Positions 24,823 through 34,500 of a DNA stretch of 64,000 nt are shown here, in pieces (the stretch's first letter is position 1; every line of letters starts with the position of its first letter). The DNA lies in assembly GCF_013426915.1 (NCBI RefSeq), contig NZ_AP023182.1, positions 1,178,001 through 1,242,000 of the forward strand, given 5' to 3'. The notes under the pieces are model-generated. The model was not told the origin of the DNA. It ran no database searches and saw nothing but the letters and a program-made list of their open reading frames with translations. The position numbers and the translations under genes were made by a program. The DNA comes from Paraburkholderia sp. PGU19 (GTDB taxonomy: Bacteria; Pseudomonadota; Gammaproteobacteria; Burkholderiales; Burkholderiaceae).

Positions 24823-27213
24823 ATGAATGCACCGACAGACATTGATATACCGAACGGCCTAAGCAGCGAGGAAGCGGCCAAACGGCTGACGCAATGGGGT
24901 GCCAACGAGATATCAGAACCGCCTAATCCATTGCTTCAACGTGTGGCGGCCCGATTCTGGTCACCGATCCCGTGGATGCTGGAGGCGGCGATCCTGCTGC
25001 AACTCATCACTGGGGAGAGGATTGAGGCATTCATTATCGGTGCGTTACTTGTGTTCAATGTCGCGCTCGGCCTGTTCCAGGAACAGCGTGCGAAACAGGT
25101 AATCGACGTACTGAAGAAGAAACTGACACCCATCGCTTCCGTCCGACGCGATGGCGTGTGGACACAGCTTCCCGCCGCCGCTATCGTTCCCGGCGACGTG
25201 GTAGACCTGTCGCTCGGCTGCGTGGTGCCCGCCGATATGCGGATTGTCGCAGGCGCCGTGTCGCTTGATCAGTCCATGCTGACTGGCGAATCGGTACCCG
25301 CTGAAGCCAGCATCGGCGCTTCGGCGTATGCGGGTGCACTCGTGCGCCGCGGCAGCGCCATCGGCGAGGTCACAGCGACTGGGTCTAGAACTTATTTTGG
25401 CCGGACCGCTGAACTCGTCAAAATCGCTAGCAGCGAAAGCACCGAACAACATACCATCGTCACGGTCGTGCGCAATCTCGCTGTCTTCAACGCGGCTGTC
25501 ATCACAATGCTCGTCGCCTACGTTCAAGTGACTGGCATGCCGCTGCACCACCTTCTTGCGCTTGTTCTCACCGCGTTGCTCGCGTCCATACCCGTGGCGC
25601 TGCCGGCAACATTCACGCTCGGCAGCGCATTGAGCGCGAGGCGGCTCGCTGCCGAAGGTATCCTCCTAACACGCCTGTCTGCCTTGCAAGAGGCTGCTTC
25701 CGTTGACGTGTTGTGCGTCGACAAAACGGGTACGCTGACAGCCAATACCATTCGCGTTGCGGCAGTGCGCGCAGTGACACCTGAGATAACGGAGAGCGAT
25801 GTCCTCGCCTACGCCGCACTTGCCAGCGAGGAGGGTTCGCTCGACGCGGTCGACACGGCAATCCGCCGCGCGAGCGAAGAGAAGCCGTCGCCGTCCTTCG
25901 CGAAGGCGGCCGTGACCTCATTCACGCCCTTCGACCCTGCCAGCAGAATTTCACAGGCATGGGTCAACGCCGGTGATGGAAGCGAATTCCAGGTGTTGAA
26001 GGGGTCCCCCTCAGCCGTCGCTGCGGTGGCACAGGACGAGCTGGCCACGAGCGCGCAAGCCAGAGCTCTCTCTGCGCAGGGGCAACGCGTGCTTGCCGTC
26101 GCGGTTGGCGCAGGTCCGGGGCGGCCACGCATTGTTGGTTTCATCGGGCTTGCCGATCCGCCTCGGCCGGATTCGGCACTGTTACTCGCTCAGGTACGCG
26201 CCATGGGCGTTCGGCCAGTGATGGTCACCGGAGATGCCGAGCCGACCGCAGCAGTGGTCGCGGAAGCAGTCGGGCTGGGGCCGCGCATCATGACCTCCGA
26301 AAGCCTGCAACGCGACGGCCAGTGGCAAGACGCTGACGTATACGCTGAGGTTTATCCGGAAGACAAATTCCGGCTGGTCAGGACGTTTCAGGATCGCGGG
26401 CACGTGGTCGCCATGTGCGGAGACGGCGTCAACGATGCGCCCGCCCTTCGTCAGGCGCAGGCAGGAATCGCAGTGGCGACAGCGACAGACGTCGCGAAAG
26501 CGGCCGCTGCGGTTGTCCTGACGAAGCCAGGCTTGAATGGAATCGTCACGACGATTATCGAAGCGCGATGCGCGTTTGAGCGACTCACAACCTACGCACT
26601 GAATGCACTCGCCAAAAAATTCCAGCTGGTGCTGTTCCTCGCCGCTGGCGTCCTGATGACCGGCCACGCTATCCTAACGCCACTGCTCATGGCATTGCTG
26701 CTCGTGACGGGGGACTTCATTACGATGGCCTTGACAATCGACCGCGTGACGCCCTCCCCCTCTCCGGCGGCATGGGATACGAAATACGTGACACGGCTTG
26801 CAGCGCTATATGGCCTCTGCCAGCTGATGTTCGGCACCGGTGTGATCGCGGCAGCGTTTTATGGTTTCCATTTTTCCTTGGACTCGCTGCGTACCCTCGC
26901 CTTTGTCACACTGGTGTTCGCCAGCCAGGCGATCGTCTATGTGGCGCGCGAGCGGCATGGCGTTTTGCAATCGCGTCCGGGCGCATGGCTTTTCGTGTCC
27001 TCTCTAATCGACATCGCACTTGCGATTGGCCTGGCCACCAGCGGTGTAATGATGGCGCCGCTGCGTCCGTTGGTCATTTCGGCGTTGCTTGTTGCTACGC
27101 TCTTTTTTGCTGGTGTGCTGGAGACGGCCAAAGCCGCCATCCTTGCCTTGCTTCGGAGGAAGGGTCACACGACCTTGAACGCCTATGTTCAGACGCATCA
27201 TGGTTGGAATTGA
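24823..27213 (+). CDS. Plasma-membrane-type proton-pumping P-type ATPase (P3A)
   Basis: The protein has 796 residues. Order: cation-ATPase N-domain, membrane pair, actuator loop with LTGESVP, membrane helix 4 with IPVALPATFTLG, then the phosphorylation motif DKTGTLT (Asp300), nucleotide domain, GDGVNDAP hinge, and C-terminal membrane helices. The IPVALP motif and the absence of metal-binding Cys or His domains point to the proton-exporting P3A group, as in fungi, plants and some bacteria. It probably extrudes protons to hold pH or membrane potential under acid or energy stress. It overlaps the Usp gene by 29 bp. Confidence 0.9.
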   Translation: MNAPTDIDIPNGLSSEEAAKRLTQWGANEISEPPNPLLQRVAARFWSPIPWMLEAAILLQLITGERIEAFIIGALLVFNVALGLFQEQRAKQVIDVLKKKLTPIASVRRDGVWTQLPAAAIVPGDVVDLSLGCVVPADMRIVAGAVSLDQSMLTGESVPAEASIGASAYAGALVRRGSAIGEVTATGSRTYFGRTAELVKIASSESTEQHTIVTVVRNLAVFNAAVITMLVAYVQVTGMPLHHLLALVLTALLASIPVALPATFTLGSALSARRLAAEGILLTRLSALQEAASVDVLCVDKTGTLTANTIRVAAVRAVTPEITESDVLAYAALASEEGSLDAVDTAIRRASEEKPSPSFAKAAVTSFTPFDPASRISQAWVNAGDGSEFQVLKGSPSAVAAVAQDELATSAQARALSAQGQRVLAVAVGAGPGRPRIVGFIGLADPPRPDSALLLAQVRAMGVRPVMVTGDAEPTAAVVAEAVGLGPRIMTSESLQRDGQWQDADVYAEVYPEDKFRLVRTFQDRGHVVAMCGDGVNDAPALRQAQAGIAVATATDVAKAAAAVVLTKPGLNGIVTTIIEARCAFERLTTYALNALAKKFQLVLFLAAGVLMTGHAILTPLLMALLLVTGDFITMALTIDRVTPSPSPAAWDTKYVTRLAALYGLCQLMFGTGVIAAAFYGFHFSLDSLRTLAFVTLVFASQAIVYVARERHGVLQSRPGAWLFVSSLIDIALAIGLATSGVMMAPLRPLVISALLVATLFFAGVLETAKAAILALLRRKGHTTLNAYVQTHHGWN

Positions 27214-27685
27214 CGGCAGTCAGATCGCTGTTTCGGCACTCGCCGAGGCGATCCGCCTTGCTACGATGGACGGGGCTGCCATTCACGCGGTCAGCGTGGT
27301 CGAGAGCGTGCCGGACATCGTTTGGCCCGGCCCCGGGTTCAATGACCCTGCAGCGCACAACCGTACGACGCGAGCAACCGCAAATGCGGCGCTTGCCCGG
27401 GCACATGATCTTTTCATCCTGACGAATCTTGCCGGGGAAACATCACTGCTGGATGCCGACGATACCGGGATTGCATCCCAGTTGCAACGTCAGTCCAAAG
27501 CATGGGGTGCAGATCTGATGGTGCTTGGAACACATGGCCGCAGTGGTGTCGAGCGCATCCTGCTCGGCAGTACCGCCGAATCATTCTTGCGCAGCGCTGA
27601 CATTCCGGTGCTCATCGTGCCACTGCGGAACCATGCAGAAAGCTCAAGAGAGGTTAGTGCGGTCGTCTCTCCGCCAGCGGTCTGA
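27185..27685 (+). CDS. Universal stress protein, UspA-like
   Basis: The protein has 166 residues. MVGIDGS at the N-terminus and GTHGRSGVERILLGSTAESFLR near the C-terminus form the ATP-binding G-x2-G-x9-G-S/T pattern. It overlaps the end of the proton-ATPase gene, implying coupled translation. Association with a proton pump and PPK2 suggests a starvation or acid-stress module. Confidence 0.9.
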   Translation: MFRRIMVGIDGSQIAVSALAEAIRLATMDGAAIHAVSVVESVPDIVWPGPGFNDPAAHNRTTRATANAALARAHDLFILTNLAGETSLLDADDTGIASQLQRQSKAWGADLMVLGTHGRSGVERILLGSTAESFLRSADIPVLIVPLRNHAESSREVSAVVSPPAV

Positions 27686-27742
27686 GCCAGACGGTACGCG
27701 GATTGATTATGTATTCAATCGGTGCCGGTCGGGAGGATAGAC

Positions 27743-28621
27743 ATGAAGATCGACTCAGATGCGTTTCGCATCCACGAAGGTGCGGCGGTTGACCTGGGCA
27801 AGTGGCCTGCGCGTGTGGCACCCGCATACGGATCGAAGGAGCACTATCACGCCATGCTGGCGGACCACATCAAACAGTTGCGCGCATTGCAAAGCGTCCT
27901 GTATGCCGATAACCGCTACGCGGTACTGTTCATACTTCAGGCAATGGATGCGGCAGGAAAAGACGGGGTGATCAAGCACGTCATGTCGGGCGTCAACCCG
28001 CAGGGTTGCCGGGTCTTCAGCTTCAAGCATCCGAGCGCGACTGAGCTTCAACACGATTTCCTTTGGCGCACGACTCGCGATCTTCCTGAGCGTGGACAGA
28101 TCGGGATTTTCAACCGGTCGTACTACGAAGAGGTCTTGATCCTTCGTGTCCATCCGGAGATTCTTCGCGCAGAGGGCCTATCCGGCTCGCCAGGCGCGGG
28201 GGCGGCACTCTGGCAGGGCCGTTACCGCTCGATCAATGATCTTGAGAGCCATCTCCATCGCAACGACACGCGCATCGTCAAGTTCTTTCTGCACCTTTCG
28301 AAGGAGGAGCAGCGAAAGCGCTTCCTCGCGCGTATCGACGAACCCGACAAGAACTGGAAATTCAGCTCCGCCGATGTCGAAGAGCGAAAGTTCTGGTCGG
28401 AGTATATGGCGGCCTATGAGCAATGTCTCGGTGCGACCAGCACAAAAACCGCTCCATGGTATGTCGTGCCTGCCGATGATAAGGAAAATGCCCGGCTCAT
28501 TGTCTCTCAGATCATTTTGGACACGCTGGAGAAATTGAATCTTCGGTATCCCGAAACCACTTCTCAGCGGCGCAATGAACTTTCCCAGATTCGAGCGACG
28601 CTCGACCGGGAGCAATCATAG
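27743..28621 (+). CDS. Polyphosphate kinase 2 (PPK2)
   Basis: The protein has 292 residues. The Walker-A-like motif [22 protein letters not shown], the RSYYEEVL motif and [15 protein letters not shown] are the PPK2 signature (single-domain class). PPK2 uses polyphosphate to make nucleoside di- or triphosphates, giving ATP under starvation. ATG 27743 follows GGGAGGA. It is 57 bp downstream of the Usp gene and likely in the same operon. Confidence 0.92.
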   Translation: MKIDSDAFRIHEGAAVDLGKWPARVAPAYGSKEHYHAMLADHIKQLRALQSVLYADNRYAVLFILQAMDAAGKDGVIKHVMSGVNPQGCRVFSFKHPSATELQHDFLWRTTRDLPERGQIGIFNRSYYEEVLILRVHPEILRAEGLSGSPGAGAALWQGRYRSINDLESHLHRNDTRIVKFFLHLSKEEQRKRFLARIDEPDKNWKFSSADVEERKFWSEYMAAYEQCLGATSTKTAPWYVVPADDKENARLIVSQIILDTLEKLNLRYPETTSQRRNELSQIRATLDREQS

Positions 28622-29203
28622 GTGACGCCCGTCAGTCATGCCCGAGCGAAAACCAGAAAATGCGCGCATCTTCTCTTCGCGAACGAACGCTGACTAGTCT
28701 ATACGGTTTTGCTCCGCGTAGACCGCATTGAAACCCCTTGCACGATGGACGGACTGCCGGTTGAAATACTCTCAGCGCCGGTTTTTCGCGTGAGGGATAG
28801 ACGTTGAGACAAGGAATCGAACAAAACTGAGACCGGCGCGGCGTGCGTAGCCAGTCGACGTTGATGGAGTACCCCTCAGCGTGCATCGACATGACAGCGG
28901 AGCTATCCGCGCACCTGAGGATTTCGTGGGACGGTACTTTCTGGCGGCACTTGTTGTGATGGTGTTCAGTCCAAGGCTAACGATGTTTAACTGCATCGCT
29001 GTGCAAACCCCTCCTTCTAGAAGCCGTGTGGCTCCGCGTTTGATCCAGAACCTGGTGCGCTGCAACAGCTCGTCGCGGGGTTCTGGTCGCACGCGGCGCC
29101 GGCCTGTATGTCACCGAGGGATTTCAGCAGCTATTCTAGATACGGCCGCTTTAGTATTCTACGCAGCGCGCACATGACGCCACGCACTGAAAGGAAAGAA
29201 CGA
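28622..29203. other. Intergenic region without a supported gene
   Basis: About 580 bp. Frames on both strands lack ribosome sites and family matches. No terminator or repeat of note was seen. Confidence 0.5.
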
Positions 29204-29386
29204 ATGACTTCGACCCCTGCATTTTCCGTCCGAGCCTTAGCATGCCTTGTCAGCCTAGGTGTCTTGACGTACGGCACGCATGGACTTGCGTCCCATCAGC
29301 ATTTTCATTTCGCCTATCTGACGCTCACGGCGCTCGGAGTAATTGCCGGTGCGGTCTTCACTAGTACGTGGTCACTTAAGGCATAA
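29204..29386 (+). CDS. Small two-helix membrane protein, paralogue 3
   Basis: The protein has 60 residues and starts ATG 29204 with AAGGAAAGAA upstream. It reads MTSTPAFSVRALACLVSLGVLTYGTHGLASH, a His-rich loop (QHFHF) and a second helix. It is the same length as the copy at 14741-14923 and shares GVLTYGTHGLASH with it and with 10605-10814. Unlike those, it has no TTAAG-type site nearby. Function unknown. Confidence 0.7.
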   Translation: MTSTPAFSVRALACLVSLGVLTYGTHGLASHQHFHFAYLTLTALGVIAGAVFTSTWSLKA

Positions 29387-29449
29387 GCGGGTCATAGCAA
29401 GACCGGCAACTATGCCGGGATCCAACATCCCTTCCTTTCGCGAACGCTA

Positions 29450-29740
29450 GGATCGCAGTCGTCGCAACTGCGCGACACGGCGCTCACCGTCGTTTCGCCC
29501 GATGCCGGCGGCGTAAGGCGCGCAGAGGATTTTCGCGCGCGGCTTTCGCTGCTGCCTGATCGCCCGGTGGAAGCGGCGTTCGCCGCGAAGCTGCGCGCCG
29601 GCGGCATCCTCACGGGAAAGCCGGTCGTCGGCGACCTGGCAGTTTTGGTAGTTTCCGTTCGCCCTGCGGCACATGTGATTTGTCTGACGGCAGCCGCTTC
29701 CACGTTTGGTGTCGGTCACGTTCTAGGCGTCTCTATTTAA
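29450..29740 (+). pseudogene. Ribose-phosphate pyrophosphokinase remnant
   Basis: A frame without a start, open to TAA 29738-29740, reads LTVVSPDAGGVRRAEDFRARL and then LRAGGILTGKPVVGDLAVL. This matches the C-terminal PRPP-synthetase block (family form: VVSPD-GGVKRA--F and S-G--SG--LVGDV). About 60 residues remain; the N-terminal domain is absent and the sequence past 29650 no longer matches. The parent family is typical of Prs-like proteins. Confidence 0.55.
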
Positions 29741-30245
29741 CGAAAATCACCACGCGGAGGAGTTACGACGGCAGCGTCGATAAACCATATGGAGAGAAGA
29801 ATGCCGTGAAACCGGTGACGCGCCCATGGCCTTCTCGAACTCTCGTGGGCGGTTGTTTTTTAGCGGCAGAAGAATTCGTCGCCAAGCCGCCAATGGTCAA
29901 GATCATCTAGCAGCTGTAGTCGACGTCCATGCAGTTGTTCAACAAATTCGTTTGCCTGAGCCAGCATCCGGTACCGTACCGCAAGCGGACCACCAGGTTC
30001 GAACAGGGCGTGAACAGGCGCAGAGACCGCCTGCGGAGCGGTTTAGCGCAAACGGTTTTTTCGTTACCGACCGCGGAGTGATCTCAATCGGCCTGGTGAT
30101 GCGCTTGTAGCCGCGATCACAAACGAAAAAACGCTCTGCATTATGGGAATGGGTCGATCGTATGACGAACAGATCCATTTAAGCAGGATTCCTAAGCAAA
30201 CAATCAACAACGGCGATCATAGTTACCGGCGGTTTCCGGCTCGGC
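29741..30245. other. Intergenic region with an imperfect AT-rich inverted repeat
   Basis: GTTTTTTCGTT (30055-30065) is repeated in inverted form as AACGAAAAAAC (30122-30132), 57 bp apart. Long frames across this region have no family match. I see no other feature. Confidence 0.5.
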
Positions 30246-30644
30246 TCACTCTCCTTCTGGAATGGGCGAACTGGCTGTTCCGTGAAGGAACCGTGCCAGC
30301 CGCCGCTCGGCGTCGACGACCTTGTGCAGCGGCGCAACGGCGAGTTGCGAGTCGTGTAGCGCCAGCAGCTTTTCAAAAACCGGTAGCGCGTCGTCCGCGA
30401 GCAGCCATTCGCCCGATTCATGCGCAAGCGTGAGCGCGGCTTCGACCGCATATTCGGCGAGCTTGTACAGTTCAAGCGGCTCGTCGCCGTATCCCGCCTG
30501 CTGGAGAAACCACGCGACGTACACGGTTCGCATCAGCTCATTGAACAGGTAGTTGTTCCCGTGACCACGCCTGCATGTCGCAAGCGCGAGGTGACAGGAC
30601 AGCGACTGTTCCCGCGCGGACGCCACGTCCATGGGTAACAGCAT
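30246..30644 (-). CDS. Conserved Burkholderiales hypothetical protein
   Basis: From ATG 30644 the protein has 132 residues: MLLPMDVASAREQSLSCHLALATCRRGHGNNYLFNELMRTVYVAWFLQQAGYG... It is all-helical, with no membrane segment. Similar proteins are common in Burkholderia and sometimes labelled Fis-type regulators, a label the sequence does not support. An upstream ATG (30704) adds 20 basic residues. Function unknown. Confidence 0.6.
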   Translation of the reverse strand: MLLPMDVASAREQSLSCHLALATCRRGHGNNYLFNELMRTVYVAWFLQQAGYGDEPLELYKLAEYAVEAALTLAHESGEWLLADDALPVFEKLLALHDSQLAVAPLHKVVDAERRLARFLHGTASSPIPEGE

Positions 30645-30987
30645 TGTTTTCGAGAGGGGTCGTCTGGGCCGGCTCACGCTGCCCGGACCTCGCTTTGAAC
30701 TCATGTAATGTCGTCAACGGCCACGTCTGATCGGTGGCCTTATTGTAGCCAGGGCCGGTCGTCCGGCGCTGTGTCAGCGGCGTGGCCGGTCCGGTACACG
30801 GCACATCCCAGGCCACGACAATGCCTGCTCGCCGGCTGCATACGCAACTCGGGTTCGATTATTTGCGGGGTGCTACGGACCGTCCTCCCTGTGCGGATCG
30901 TCGTGCCATCCAACCGTCTCAACCACGAGGAACCGGTTGAAACGGTGGCAACGCCGCCCGCAAACCAACGAGCCGACGCGCTGGCGG
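30645..30987. other. Intergenic region with a terminator-like hairpin
   Basis: GGCCAC (30719-30724) and GTGGCC (30734-30739) form a hairpin followed on the + strand by TTATTGT. No + strand gene precedes it closely. Nothing else was recognised. Confidence 0.45.
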
Positions 30988-31266
30988 TTACCGTCCGTTC
31001 ACTGAGTCCTTGAACGCCTTACCCGCGGTGAACTTCACCGTCTTTGCCGCAGCGATCTGGATTTCTTCGCCGGTGGCCGGATTGCGGCCAACGCGCGCCG
31101 CGCGGGCCCCGGTCGAAAACGAGCCGAAGCCGACCAGCTGCACCGTGCCGCCCTTCGTCACTTCAGCGGTGATCGCCGCAATGAAAGCGTCGATCGCTTC
31201 GCCCGTTGCAGCCTTGCTTTCGCCCGTCTTCGCCGCGATCGCGTCGATCAGTTCCTGCTTCGTCAT
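30988..31266 (-). CDS. HU-family DNA-binding protein
   Basis: The protein has 92 residues: [38 protein letters not shown] and a terminal [13 protein letters not shown]. This is the complete HU fold, with the DNA-contacting arm RNPATG. HU compacts and bends DNA. AAGGAAGGAA is a strong ribosome site. Single-gene context. Confidence 0.95.
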   Translation of the reverse strand: MTKQELIDAIAAKTGESKAATGEAIDAFIAAITAEVTKGGTVQLVGFGSFSTGARAARVGRNPATGEEIQIAAAKTVKFTAGKAFKDSVNGR

Positions 31267-31560
31267 CGTTATTCCTTCCTTGAGATGGGAGACGTCGCCA
31301 CCCTACCCGATCGGGACGTCTTCACGCAACCGGGGAGCAGTCGCGCTATCGCGTCCAGGCGGGGCAGCCGAACGCGTAGCGTGTCGGTCTGTCGAGCGTG
31401 TACGCATGGTTCCCAAGCTCACGGGACGCGTAGTTTCGTCGGTGGAACGCGGTTTCGGCGGTACAAATTCCGCTCACTAAAGCAAAGTTGTGCCTATCGT
31501 GGTGCGTCGTGAAATTCCCCGCACAGGCTCACTGGTAAAGGATCCGGTGGCAATTTCCAT
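31267..31560. other. Intergenic region upstream of the HU gene
   Basis: No gene was recognised. It contains a degenerate copy (31481-31499) of the repeat found at 31561-31790. Confidence 0.5.
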
Positions 31561-31790
31561 TGCAAGTAAAGTTGTGTCTATCGAGGCCTGGCCCTGCAAG
31601 TAAAGTTGTGTCGCGATGCACACTTCGAAAGGATTTCGCAACAAAATAGACAGCAGAACGCTTGCGAAGCGATCACGACGTGCAAATCAGACGCCCCGCC
31701 TTCTTCCAACCGTGGGAGAAAGTCGCATGCGAAGGAAGGCCGCCCGGATAGACACAACTTTACTTGCAATCTAGACACAACTTTACTTGC
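31561..31790. mobile_element. MITE-like element with tandem inverted terminal repeats
   Basis: Two direct copies of TGCAAGTAAAGTTGTGTC at the left end (31561-31583 and 31595-31615) are mirrored by two inverted copies at the right end (31745-31768 and 31771-31790). The outer copies extend into CTATCG. The roughly 130 bp between them encode no recognised transposase. Tandem terminal repeats on both ends are seen in IS21-type and some Tn7-like elements, so this may be a non-autonomous derivative. No target duplication was identified. Confidence 0.65.
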
Positions 31791-32119
31791 GTGAGCGTGC
31801 ATGAACGGCGGTGGACGAGAAATGAAACCGTGCTATTGCGATAAGTATTCTGATGTCAATAGCACGATTTCGTGGCACAACTTGATCGCTGCGAATTGCA
31901 GTGTGCTTTTTGGACTACTACGTACTATTTCTCCGCTGCGCCCCCTACCTGTCAACGTAATCGCCACAAGTTTTCACGGCGTAAGAACATACCATTATCG
32001 AGTCCGAGATCGGCATGCCCGACTGCGCCTTAACTTCTTTTCTTCGTGGTCGTCTGGATACCAACACGGCTCCGCGCGAAACGCCGACTTGCTTCGAATC
32101 ACAGATGAAGTTTAAGTAG
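31791..32119. other. Intergenic region without a supported gene
   Basis: A frame of 104 codons at 31801-32115 is open but has no family match and no ribosome site. It starts within the repeat element's edge, so I do not call it. Confidence 0.5.
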
Positions 32120-32497
32120 CTATCCTTGACGCCAGCTCTTGACGGTTAGGCGCTCCACTGCGGCGAGGTAGTGCGCTTGCGAAGCATCAACTTCGTCCCT
32201 CTGCTCCGTGGTCAAAGTATCGAAGAACTGCTCGGCGACCACCGAACCGATTGCGTGAATCGCATCATGTCGCGTCAGTCCTCCTTTCGTCAGGCGATGC
32301 ACGGCTCGGACCACCGGTTCGAGATTCACCGCAATCTGGTTTTCGACGACGGTGTGCAACGCGGCATGCGCGGTGACATTCGGAAGTTTGACTTGTGCCG
32401 CGCGATGCCAGGATTCAACAAGATCAATGCGCTCCTGTTCGTCCAGTTCGAGCCATGAACCAGGCTCGGGCGCGCTCTGGGGGTTGTATGCTTCCAT
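32120..32497 (-). CDS. Conserved hypothetical protein, DUF1841-like pattern
   Basis: The protein has 125 residues, soluble and helical. It contains LTRHDAIHAIGSVVAEQFFDTL, a motif close to the R-H-E/D-A-x-H-A-I...E block of DUF1841-type proteins. The N-terminal part reads WLELDEQERIDLVESWHRAAQ. Function unknown. It is divergent from the next gene, separated by about 200 bp. Confidence 0.6.
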   Translation of the reverse strand: MEAYNPQSAPEPGSWLELDEQERIDLVESWHRAAQVKLPNVTAHAALHTVVENQIAVNLEPVVRAVHRLTKGGLTRHDAIHAIGSVVAEQFFDTLTTEQRDEVDASQAHYLAAVERLTVKSWRQG

Positions 32498-32701
32498 GCT
32501 GCAAGCCCTTTGGTGACTGACCTCTACTATATGGTAGCGTTGCCGGCGCGGCTTGGATCACGTCGCGGCCCGGCAATTGGGATTTCGACCTTGATTGTGG
32601 CTCTCTTCGACCCAAGGAGCTGACCCATCATCAAACGCCCACATGCCCTCGTCTATGATTAAAATATTCAGCGTATCAACGATCGCATGGAGGCCTACTT
32701 T

Positions 32702-34087
32702 ATGAGTCAAGCCCGCGGGCGATATGCGGGATCCCGGGACAACGGCCAACGCCAACCTCGCCACGTAAATAAATCCCCATCCAACCGGCAGGGACAACCT
32801 TATGTGAAGGCGCCTCCTCGAGACGCCGCCCAGACTGCCTCCATTTTCAAAACACGGTCATTTCAGTTTCTGGTCGAGACGGTAGGCGCAGAGAATATCG
32901 CGATAGCCCTTGAATCGAACATGACGCGCGTGGGCGAACTGATGAAGGGCGAGCGGTTCACACCCGAGACCGCCTTTCACATGGAAACCACGCTTGGGTT
33001 GCCGCATGGTTTTTTTGACAACCCCAATCCTGGCCTTGCCTCCGAGACCATCGCTCGCCTGAAGTCCCCACTCGACTTCATTCAGACTGACGACGGACCA
33101 GACGTAGAGTCTGAAGCACTTAACTCGGCTTCTGCCTTGAACGTCGATCAGCAACCGTTACTTAAAGATAGTGTGTCCGAGGAAGCGCAAATGCCGAGGA
33201 AAACAACAGGCGGGTCGCCCAGAGCCGTCAAGAATAATCGAAGCGAAATGACCGGACAGTCTGAACCTCATGCGCCGCTCAACACTTCGCCTTCGAAAAA
33301 CAAGACGTCTCCCAAGACGCCCCAACAGCGACCTTTGGCATTAAGCGACAGCGCCGAGGTGGAGAACATCCGACGCGCTAACCTCCACGTTCTCACGAGC
33401 CGCAACGGATCGAAAGTAAGACTTGGCGTGGTCATGGAGATGAGTGGATTCAACATAGCCGATCGGCTACATGGCAAGAAACGCATGGACAGTGTCGAAG
33501 CAAACCGGTTCACGGAGAGGCTGGGATTGCCAACTGGCTGGCTGGATACGCCGCGCTCCGAAGCTGAGATTCCAGAGTCGGTGTCGTGTATGCTGACGCC
33601 CGCTTCGCGCGGTCGCGTATCCGCTCAACAACAGGAGCCACTTGCGGCCGCAACAGATGCTAACGTGCCAGGAAAGCTCGCCAATGCGAAGGCGCGCACG
33701 GGGCAAGTTTGGGCGGACGCCCTGGGCGATCCGGAAAGCCCCTCACCTGTTTCGGCCGATGTCGCAGCAGAGAATGAGGCGATCGTCGCCAGCCCGCAGG
33801 ATCATGCAAGTGATTTCCCCGACAACCTCGCCGGTCGCTCACTGGAACAAAGTGATGGCGAGAGCCCGGTGGTCACACCGGCAACCCCTGAGTCGCTTCC
33901 TACCTCCCCCACACCGCAGCAAAACCCGGTACCGCTGCCCTTCGCTTCCGTGACCAGCCTGGACAATCTTCATGGTATTGAACCGATAGCAGAAGCATTG
34001 ATCAAGACGCTGGCAGGTAAGGCACGCACGGGTCGATTGGACGAATTGAAAGCGCTCGAGCTTTTGCGGCAAGCGGTCCTGTTGTGA
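32702..34087 (+). CDS. Protein with two similar HTH-like repeat domains and a disordered linker
   Basis: From ATG 32702 (GGAGG eight bases upstream) the protein has 461 residues. Residues about 52-110 and 228-287 look like two copies of one domain: VGAENIAIALESNMTRVGELMKGERF ... TTLGLPHGFFDNP and RLGVVMEMSGFNIADRLHGKKRM ... ERLGLPTGWLDTP. Each ends in a GLP-GW/F-D-P tail, like a Cro/XRE-type helix-turn-helix plus trailer. Between and after them lie long Ser/Pro/Gln-rich disordered segments. A folded tail (LDNLHGIEPIAEALIKTL) closes the protein. Related proteins occur in Burkholderia; function unknown. Confidence 0.65.
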   Translation: MSQARGRYAGSRDNGQRQPRHVNKSPSNRQGQPYVKAPPRDAAQTASIFKTRSFQFLVETVGAENIAIALESNMTRVGELMKGERFTPETAFHMETTLGLPHGFFDNPNPGLASETIARLKSPLDFIQTDDGPDVESEALNSASALNVDQQPLLKDSVSEEAQMPRKTTGGSPRAVKNNRSEMTGQSEPHAPLNTSPSKNKTSPKTPQQRPLALSDSAEVENIRRANLHVLTSRNGSKVRLGVVMEMSGFNIADRLHGKKRMDSVEANRFTERLGLPTGWLDTPRSEAEIPESVSCMLTPASRGRVSAQQQEPLAAATDANVPGKLANAKARTGQVWADALGDPESPSPVSADVAAENEAIVASPQDHASDFPDNLAGRSLEQSDGESPVVTPATPESLPTSPTPQQNPVPLPFASVTSLDNLHGIEPIAEALIKTLAGKARTGRLDELKALELLRQAVLL

Positions 34088-34500
34088 GTCGGTGGTAGCG
34101 TGTCAGGCCCCTCGTGTCATGATGCATAAACCGCATCGAGGTGGCTTGCGCCTGGTGTGCGAAAAATCGCCTCGTTTCGGGTCGACGATCGACGACCGGT
34201 CTCGCCGCGTGCCTCGGGCACGACCGCTTCGACGTCTGTCTATCTGTCTGTCTGTCGGGGCCAACCAATGTGAATCCGGTTGATGTCAAAGTACACAGAT
34301 CGAAATGATGCCGTGGGATTGGGTGACCGCCCGAACCAGGCAGACTCGCTGCGCGCTACGGGCAGGCCAACACAGCGGCCCGCCTGCAGCGCATACAGGC
34401 TCGGCACGCTTGGCGACCATGCCCCGCGCGGCCTTGGATGGGCCTGCCGGAAAAGAACGATTTCCCTGAAAACACACAAACGCAATATCCGCAGATTCCC
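34088..34500. other. Intergenic region with a short tetranucleotide repeat
   Basis: A CTGT-based tandem repeat of about five units with one variant lies at 34233-34257. The rest has no supported gene; frames on both strands lack matches. Confidence 0.55.

Noticed and set aside
29826..30110. 94-codon frame in the region after the PRPP remnant
   Set aside because: No family resemblance, no ribosome site, and it crosses an inverted repeat; likely chance.
31801..32115. 104-codon frame beside the repeat element
   Set aside because: Starts at the element edge with no ribosome site, and codon use is unlike the neighbouring genes.
34233..34257. CTGT microsatellite as a phase-variable switch
   Set aside because: It lies in a region with no gene start to switch, and there are only about five units.
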